Source of the DNA: Oligoflexia bacterium
GTDB taxonomy: Bacteria; Bdellovibrionota; JAFGOL01
Assembly: GCA_016926495.1 (NCBI GenBank)
Contig: JAFGOL010000197.1
Span: 1-8,606 of the forward strand
Direction of reading: 5' to 3'
DNA length: 8,606 nt
The notes beneath the pieces are model-generated. The model was not told the origin of the DNA and ran no database searches. It saw only the letters and a list, made by a program, of their open reading frames with translations. Numbering within the stretch: the first letter of the stretch is position 1; every line of letters begins with the position of its first letter. Shown piece by piece: positions 5,105 through 8,606 of this stretch. Made by a program: the position numbers and the translations under genes.

Positions 5105-7183
5105 CTAGTTTTCTTTTTTTACGTCGCCACGCGCGAAAATCGAGGCAACAAAATTAAGCACGTCCGTTGAGCATATTTCGCAATACCCGTAGTTCTTGAT
5201 AAGCCTTGATTTTACGATATCTATTTTTTCCTGCGTATCCTTGTCCACAACGTTCGTGACAAGGGAAGTAAGTTTTATGGTGTCCTTCTGGTCTTCAAAA
5301 AGTTTGAGTTCCAGCGCGCGGTAAAGGCGTTCGTTTGTCTTATAGTCAAACTGCTTGCCGTCAAGCGCAAGTGCGGCAATGTAGTTCATTATTTCCTTCC
5401 TGAAATCGTCCTTGCGGCTTTCCGGTATATCAATTTTTTCCTCGATCGAGCGCATCAGCCTCTCGTCCGGTTCCTCGTTCTGTCCGGTATACTTGTTCTT
5501 GACCTTTTCCTTTCTTGTATAAGCCTTCACGTTGTCAATGTAGTTGGAGCAAAGGCGGGCAATTGCCTCGTCGTCAGCGGATATGGCCCTCTGTACCTCG
5601 TTCTTGACCACTTCCTCGTATTCCTGCTTTACAAGCGCGAGCAGTTCCTTGTATGTTTTCTTTTTTTCATCGGAGTCTATGAGGCCGTGGTGCTTGAGGC
5701 CGCCTTCAAGTTCGTTAATGACCATGAACGGGTTTATACATCCCACATCGCCGTAAGCGTCGGAAACGAGGGCGTTGCTTATCTTGTCCTGTATGTACCT
5801 CGGCGAGATTCCCTCCATGCCCTCGCGCCTTGATTCCTTACGCAGTTCCTTGATGTCGTCCTCTGTAAAGCCGGTAAGCATTTTACCGTTATACAGCTTA
5901 AGCTTCTGCATAAGGTTGATGTTGGCCTTTTTGGGCGGTTCCAGCCTTGTAAGTATTGCCCACATGGCAGCCATTTCTATTGTATGAGGAGCTATGTGCT
6001 TGCCCCTGACCGAGTTTTCGTTAAAGTCCCTTTTGTATATTTTTATCTCTTCCGAAAGCCTGGAAATATAGGGTATATCTATTTTAAGGGTCCTGTCCCT
6101 TAAAGCTTCCATGTATTCGTTGTTTTGAAGCTTTTTATATTCAGGCTCGTTGGTGTGTCCCAGTATTACAAGATCTATATCTGTCTGCGAAAACTTTTTG
6201 GGTTTTATCTTGTGTTCCTGGCTCGCGCCCAAAAGATCATATAAAAATGCCACGTCCAGCTTAAGGACTTCTATGAATTCTATGATCCCCCTGTTTGCAA
6301 TGTTGAATTCGCCGTCGAAATTAAAGGCCCGGGGGTCGGAATCGCTGCCGAATATGGCAATCTTGCGGTAATTGACGTCGCCCGTAAGTTCCGTGGAGTC
6401 CTGGTTCTTTTCGTCCTTTGGCTGGAAGGTGCCTATGCCCGTCCTGTTCTTTTCGGAGAGTATAAGGCGGGTAATGACAACGTGGTTAATAACCCTGGTC
6501 CAGTCTCCGTCATACCTTGCCATGAGGGCGTTATAAATATGCCTGCAGTTCGGGCAGACATCACCGTCTATTGTTACCCTGTACCCGGTTTTTTTGCCCT
6601 TGTTGATTTCGGCCAGGAATTTCGGCCTCAAATCTTCGGGTATAAGCTTGAGAGGTTCCTCGTGCATCGGGCACCTGATCTCTTTCGCGTTGCCCAGCAA
6701 ATTTTCCTCTCCCTCGGGCGGATTGGGGTCTATCCATTTAAAAGTATACATCGCGCCTTCGTCTGTTTTTGAATATGCCTCAAGGCCGGATTTAAGGAGC
6801 CTTGCCACGGTGCTTTTCGCAGAACCGACCGGGCCGTGCAGAAGCAGCACACGTTTTTCAGGCCCGTAGTTTTTAGCCGCGGCCTTGAACACGTTAACAA
6901 GCTTCATCAACGCTATCTCAAGCCCGAAAACCGCATCCTTGCCGCCGTGCATTTCGTCTTTAAAGAAATTAAACCTTGTAATCTTTTTCTTGAATTCAAC
7001 GTATTCCTCAACCCCGTAAGACAGGATCATGTCGTATATGCGCTGAAAGGCCGATCTTGTTACCTGCGGCTTTTTCGTTACAATGTCTATGTAGTCCTGA
7101 AAGGAGCCCTGCCAGTTGAACTCCTTGTATTCATTCAAATTCTGATGGCCCGCAATAAAGGAAGCTATATCAAAGCCAGTCAT
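5105..7183 (-). CDS. prkA: PrkA serine protein kinase / AAA+ ATPase (YeaG-like)
   Basis: A 692-residue protein, longer than B. subtilis PrkA (631) or E. coli YeaG (644). The N-terminal PrkA AAA domain has Walker [10 protein letters not shown] (117-125), a Walker B-like IIEFIEVLK (300-308), sensor-1 region GHTNEP (342-347) and an arginine-finger-like ALRDRT (360-365). Inserted between are CPMH (171-174) and CPNCRH (210-215), a Cys/His set that could bind zinc. The C-terminal kinase-like domain runs from about residue 420. The family has been described as a Ser/Thr kinase and, more recently in Bacillus, as an AAA+ protease. It leads the operon with DUF444 and SpoVR. The start is at 7183: GGAGG lies 5 bases upstream, and the longer frame to 7267 would begin before the promoter. 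Two further Cys (CEIC, 668-671) lie near the C-terminus. Confidence 0.95.
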   Translation of the reverse strand: MTGFDIASFIAGHQNLNEYKEFNWQGSFQDYIDIVTKKPQVTRSAFQRIYDMILSYGVEEYVEFKKKITRFNFFKDEMHGGKDAVFGLEIALMKLVNVFKAAAKNYGPEKRVLLLHGPVGSAKSTVARLLKSGLEAYSKTDEGAMYTFKWIDPNPPEGEENLLGNAKEIRCPMHEEPLKLIPEDLRPKFLAEINKGKKTGYRVTIDGDVCPNCRHIYNALMARYDGDWTRVINHVVITRLILSEKNRTGIGTFQPKDEKNQDSTELTGDVNYRKIAIFGSDSDPRAFNFDGEFNIANRGIIEFIEVLKLDVAFLYDLLGASQEHKIKPKKFSQTDIDLVILGHTNEPEYKKLQNNEYMEALRDRTLKIDIPYISRLSEEIKIYKRDFNENSVRGKHIAPHTIEMAAMWAILTRLEPPKKANINLMQKLKLYNGKMLTGFTEDDIKELRKESRREGMEGISPRYIQDKISNALVSDAYGDVGCINPFMVINELEGGLKHHGLIDSDEKKKTYKELLALVKQEYEEVVKNEVQRAISADDEAIARLCSNYIDNVKAYTRKEKVKNKYTGQNEEPDERLMRSIEEKIDIPESRKDDFRKEIMNYIAALALDGKQFDYKTNERLYRALELKLFEDQKDTIKLTSLVTNVVDKDTQEKIDIVKSRLIKNYGYCEICSTDVLNFVASIFARGDVKKEN

Positions 7184-7188
7184 AATCT

Positions 7189-7193
7189 CCTCC
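7189..7193 (-). promoter_or_regulatory. Strong ribosome binding site that fixes the prkA start
   Basis: GGAGG (within GGGAGGAG, minus strand) lies 5 bases before ATG 7183. No comparable site precedes the alternative in-frame start at 7267. Confidence 0.75.
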
Positions 7194-7217
7194 CAAACAA
7201 AGATTCTTGAACAACTA

Positions 7218-7246
7218 ATGATAATAGTAACTTTGCAACATATCAA
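7218..7246 (-). promoter_or_regulatory. Sigma70-type promoter of the prkA-DUF444-spoVR operon
   Basis: On the minus strand TTGATA (7246-7241, five of six matches) and TATCAT (7223-7218, five of six) are separated by exactly 17 bases. Transcription would start near 7211, giving a leader of about 27 bases that contains the GGAGG site. In enterobacteria this operon is under RpoS and nitrogen control; no sigma54 (GG-N10-GC) signature was noticed in this gap. Confidence 0.6.
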
Positions 7247-7291
7247 ATACAATATTAAAGTACCCAAAGAGTCGGGACTATGACACCCTGT

Positions 7292-7780
7292 CTAAAACCG
7301 GAAATAATCGGCGATATTCCAGTAACCCAGCCTTGTTTTAATCCTGTTAATGTACCACACGGAAGTTCCGTCGTCGTCTTTTTGCAAAAACGCTGCAAAT
7401 ACGCAAACAGGGCTTCGTGAATTGATCAATTCATTCCATTTTACTATAACTTCTTCCGAATCCCACTTTACCACAGGGTCAACGTTAAATTGCAGCAGGT
7501 TCAATCCTGACCTTGCGTGAATAAGTGGAACACCGCGCTTGCCGTTATAATCAATCTCAGCCTTTTCAATTTCAATATTTTTTGCGGAAAAACACTGCCA
7601 TTTATTATAATATTCCTCGCCTGTTTCCGGGATAGTTATTGCGGGGCTTGCATTATCATCAATCATCGCTAATACGTCGTAAAAACCCAGTATGCAATAG
7701 TTTGATTTTGCGAATACCACACCGGCTATCGCAATACAAACAGCAAAAGATAAAACCAAATATTTTGTTTTTTTACTCAT
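7292..7780 (-). CDS. Hypothetical exported protein, partner of the lytic transglycosylase
   Basis: A 162-residue protein of no recognised family. The N-terminus is a textbook Sec signal peptide: basic MSKKTK, a hydrophobic core at about 8-23, and a probable signal peptidase I site after VFA (residue 24). There is no lipobox at the cleavage point, although a Cys sits inside the core (15). The mature part is about 138 residues, probably mostly beta and soluble in the periplasm, with Cys at 29, 63 and 126 and an aromatic C-terminus (YWNIADYFRF). Its ATG overlaps the transglycosylase stop by 8 bases (7773-7780), with GGAG 9 bases upstream inside that gene, so the two are co-translated. This could mean an inhibitor or immunity protein for the enzyme, or an accessory factor; neither is shown. 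It ends 108 bases before prkA, which has its own promoter. Confidence 0.65.
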   Translation of the reverse strand: MSKKTKYLVLSFAVCIAIAGVVFAKSNYCILGFYDVLAMIDDNASPAITIPETGEEYYNKWQCFSAKNIEIEKAEIDYNGKRGVPLIHARSGLNLLQFNVDPVVKWDSEEVIVKWNELINSRSPVCVFAAFLQKDDDGTSVWYINRIKTRLGYWNIADYFRF

Positions 7781-8456
7781 TTTTTAATTCTCCATATAAA
7801 TCCGCTAATCTTTTCATCGGCTTTACATCCAAACTTTTGTAACCTTTATAAAGCATTATTGTTTCAAACCAAGTAGGCTTACGACCCAATCTACTTGATG
7901 CAATCTCTCTTTTTCTAAACAGCCATCTTATTCCTGCCGCAATATTTAAACTTGGATTTATCAGATCTTTTTGATCGACATTTACAAGATGGTCTCTAAG
8001 TTCACCTTTTTCATCACACAGGATCTTTTGAGTTGTGTCCGTTACCTGCATCAAGCCTGTGGCATGCCCCTGCCCTCTGCCGTCCTTTATTATTATTGTT
8101 GCCCTGAATCCCGATTCGGTAGCTATTAATGCTTTGACCAAATCAGGATCAAGCAATTCTTCCGGTTTAAAAATATCATTCCAATATTTACACCAACCTC
8201 GTATATATTTATCAAACTTATTTCCTTGAGGATAATTTAAAGCTTTTTTTGCCGGAGGACCGGACAATTTTTCAAAATATCTGTCTGCAATATAATTCAA
8301 CTCATCAGTATATATTTGATCTTTTTTAGACGGATTTTTCGCGCAGTGACCACGCCTTGTTGTAACTTTCCCTGATTTAGTATGCATTGGATGGGTGATT
8401 ACCCAATGTTCTCCCAATGGGCATTGGCGCCATTTATGTGTTTTCTTTTCACTCAT
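7773..8456 (-). CDS. Lytic transglycosylase with SLT (lysozyme-like) domain
   Basis: A 227-residue protein. The C-terminal half is an SLT domain: LVKALIATESGF (106-117) with the catalytic Glu at 114, GHATGLMQV (130-138), INPSLNIAAGIRWL (166-179) and the Tyr in IMLYKGY (200-206). These enzymes cleave the MurNAc-GlcNAc bond of peptidoglycan, forming 1,6-anhydro-MurNAc. The N-terminal 45 residues form a small basic module with CPLGEHWVITH (12-22) and RRGHCAKNPS (34-43), whose Cys and His residues could bind zinc; I recall similar heads on other SLT proteins but know no function. There is no signal peptide or membrane segment, so export would need a specialised route or lysis, as for phage or secretion-system enzymes. 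It overlaps the exported partner gene at 7292-7780. No good Shine-Dalgarno precedes the ATG. Confidence 0.85.
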   Translation of the reverse strand: MSEKKTHKWRQCPLGEHWVITHPMHTKSGKVTTRRGHCAKNPSKKDQIYTDELNYIADRYFEKLSGPPAKKALNYPQGNKFDKYIRGWCKYWNDIFKPEELLDPDLVKALIATESGFRATIIIKDGRGQGHATGLMQVTDTTQKILCDEKGELRDHLVNVDQKDLINPSLNIAAGIRWLFRKREIASSRLGRKPTWFETIMLYKGYKSLDVKPMKRLADLYGELKNE

Positions 8457-8502
8457 ATATTAATAATAACATGTAGTACCTGAGGTTACACCTTGTTTTT
8501 AA

Positions 8503-8529
8503 TATGTATTTACAAATATGTAATACATA
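8503..8529. promoter_or_regulatory. Palindrome upstream of the transglycosylase gene (possible operator)
   Basis: TATGTATT (8503-8510) and AATACATA (8522-8529) form a perfect 8-base inverted repeat around an 11-base centre. It lies about 50-75 bases before the transglycosylase start, where a promoter is expected. A weak minus-strand promoter, TTGCAA then CATATT with 16 bases between, overlaps it. Binding by a dimeric regulator is an inference. The rest of 8457-8606 shows no gene. Confidence 0.3.
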
Positions 8530-8606
8530 GAGCCAGTTGCAAAAATATTTTAAAACCGGTTGCCTAAGTTGAGATTTCTAGGATTATTTCAGGCAAGAGC
8601 AGTGTC

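Noticed and set aside
6836..7210. A 124-residue plus-strand ORF inside prkA.
   Set aside because: It is antisense to the conserved Walker A region and looks like a shadow frame.
7184..7267. Longer PrkA starting at 7267 with an extra 28 residues.
   Set aside because: The extension contains the predicted promoter, has no ribosome binding site and looks non-coding; GGAGG fits the start at 7183.

Overview
The window looks like chromosomal DNA of a bacterium with conventional Shine-Dalgarno signals. The PrkA/DUF444/SpoVR operon, the SLT lytic transglycosylase and the BrnT/BrnA-type toxin-antitoxin genes occur across many bacteria. A separate exported partner for the transglycosylase points mildly to a Gram-negative cell. 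I cannot name a genus. Frequent AGG (Arg) and ATA (Ile) codons and the long PrkA would suit an environmental lineage such as Desulfobacterota or Nitrospirota, but that is a guess.

Region 1 (about 1-2470) is AT-rich accessory DNA full of decayed genes. The left edge holds an N-terminally truncated fragment resembling ORF6N-type proteins (minus strand). It is followed on the plus strand by a compact toxin-antitoxin pair (123-675) and an internally deleted XRE-family regulator (672-807). On the minus strand lie a Cys-containing protein of unknown function that may have lost its 5' end (817-1275, open to 1440), a short remnant resembling the start of a type I restriction R subunit (1463-1591), and a second toxin-antitoxin locus. 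In that locus the BrnT-like toxin is gutted (2066-2213) while the antitoxin is intact with its own strong ribosome binding site (1849-2091). Two diverged copies of a long hairpin-forming repeat (1623-1852 and about 2258-2450), in the same orientation, bracket this locus.

Region 2 (2473-7246) is a well-preserved minus-strand operon in the order promoter, prkA, DUF444 (yeaH/yhbH), spoVR. A near-consensus sigma70-type promoter sits at 7218-7246. PrkA is an AAA+ serine kinase/protease, the DUF444 protein carries a MIDAS-like VWA motif, and SpoVR has its conserved His motifs. The spacing is tight (12 bp and 1 bp), so the three are probably made together as a stress or starvation module.

Region 3 (7292-8606) is a minus-strand pair: an SLT-domain lytic transglycosylase without a signal peptide, overlapping by 8 bp a small protein with a clear signal peptide. 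A cytosolic-looking wall-degrading enzyme with a co-translated exported partner is compatible with an effector/immunity pair or a phage-type lysis enzyme, but neither is proven.
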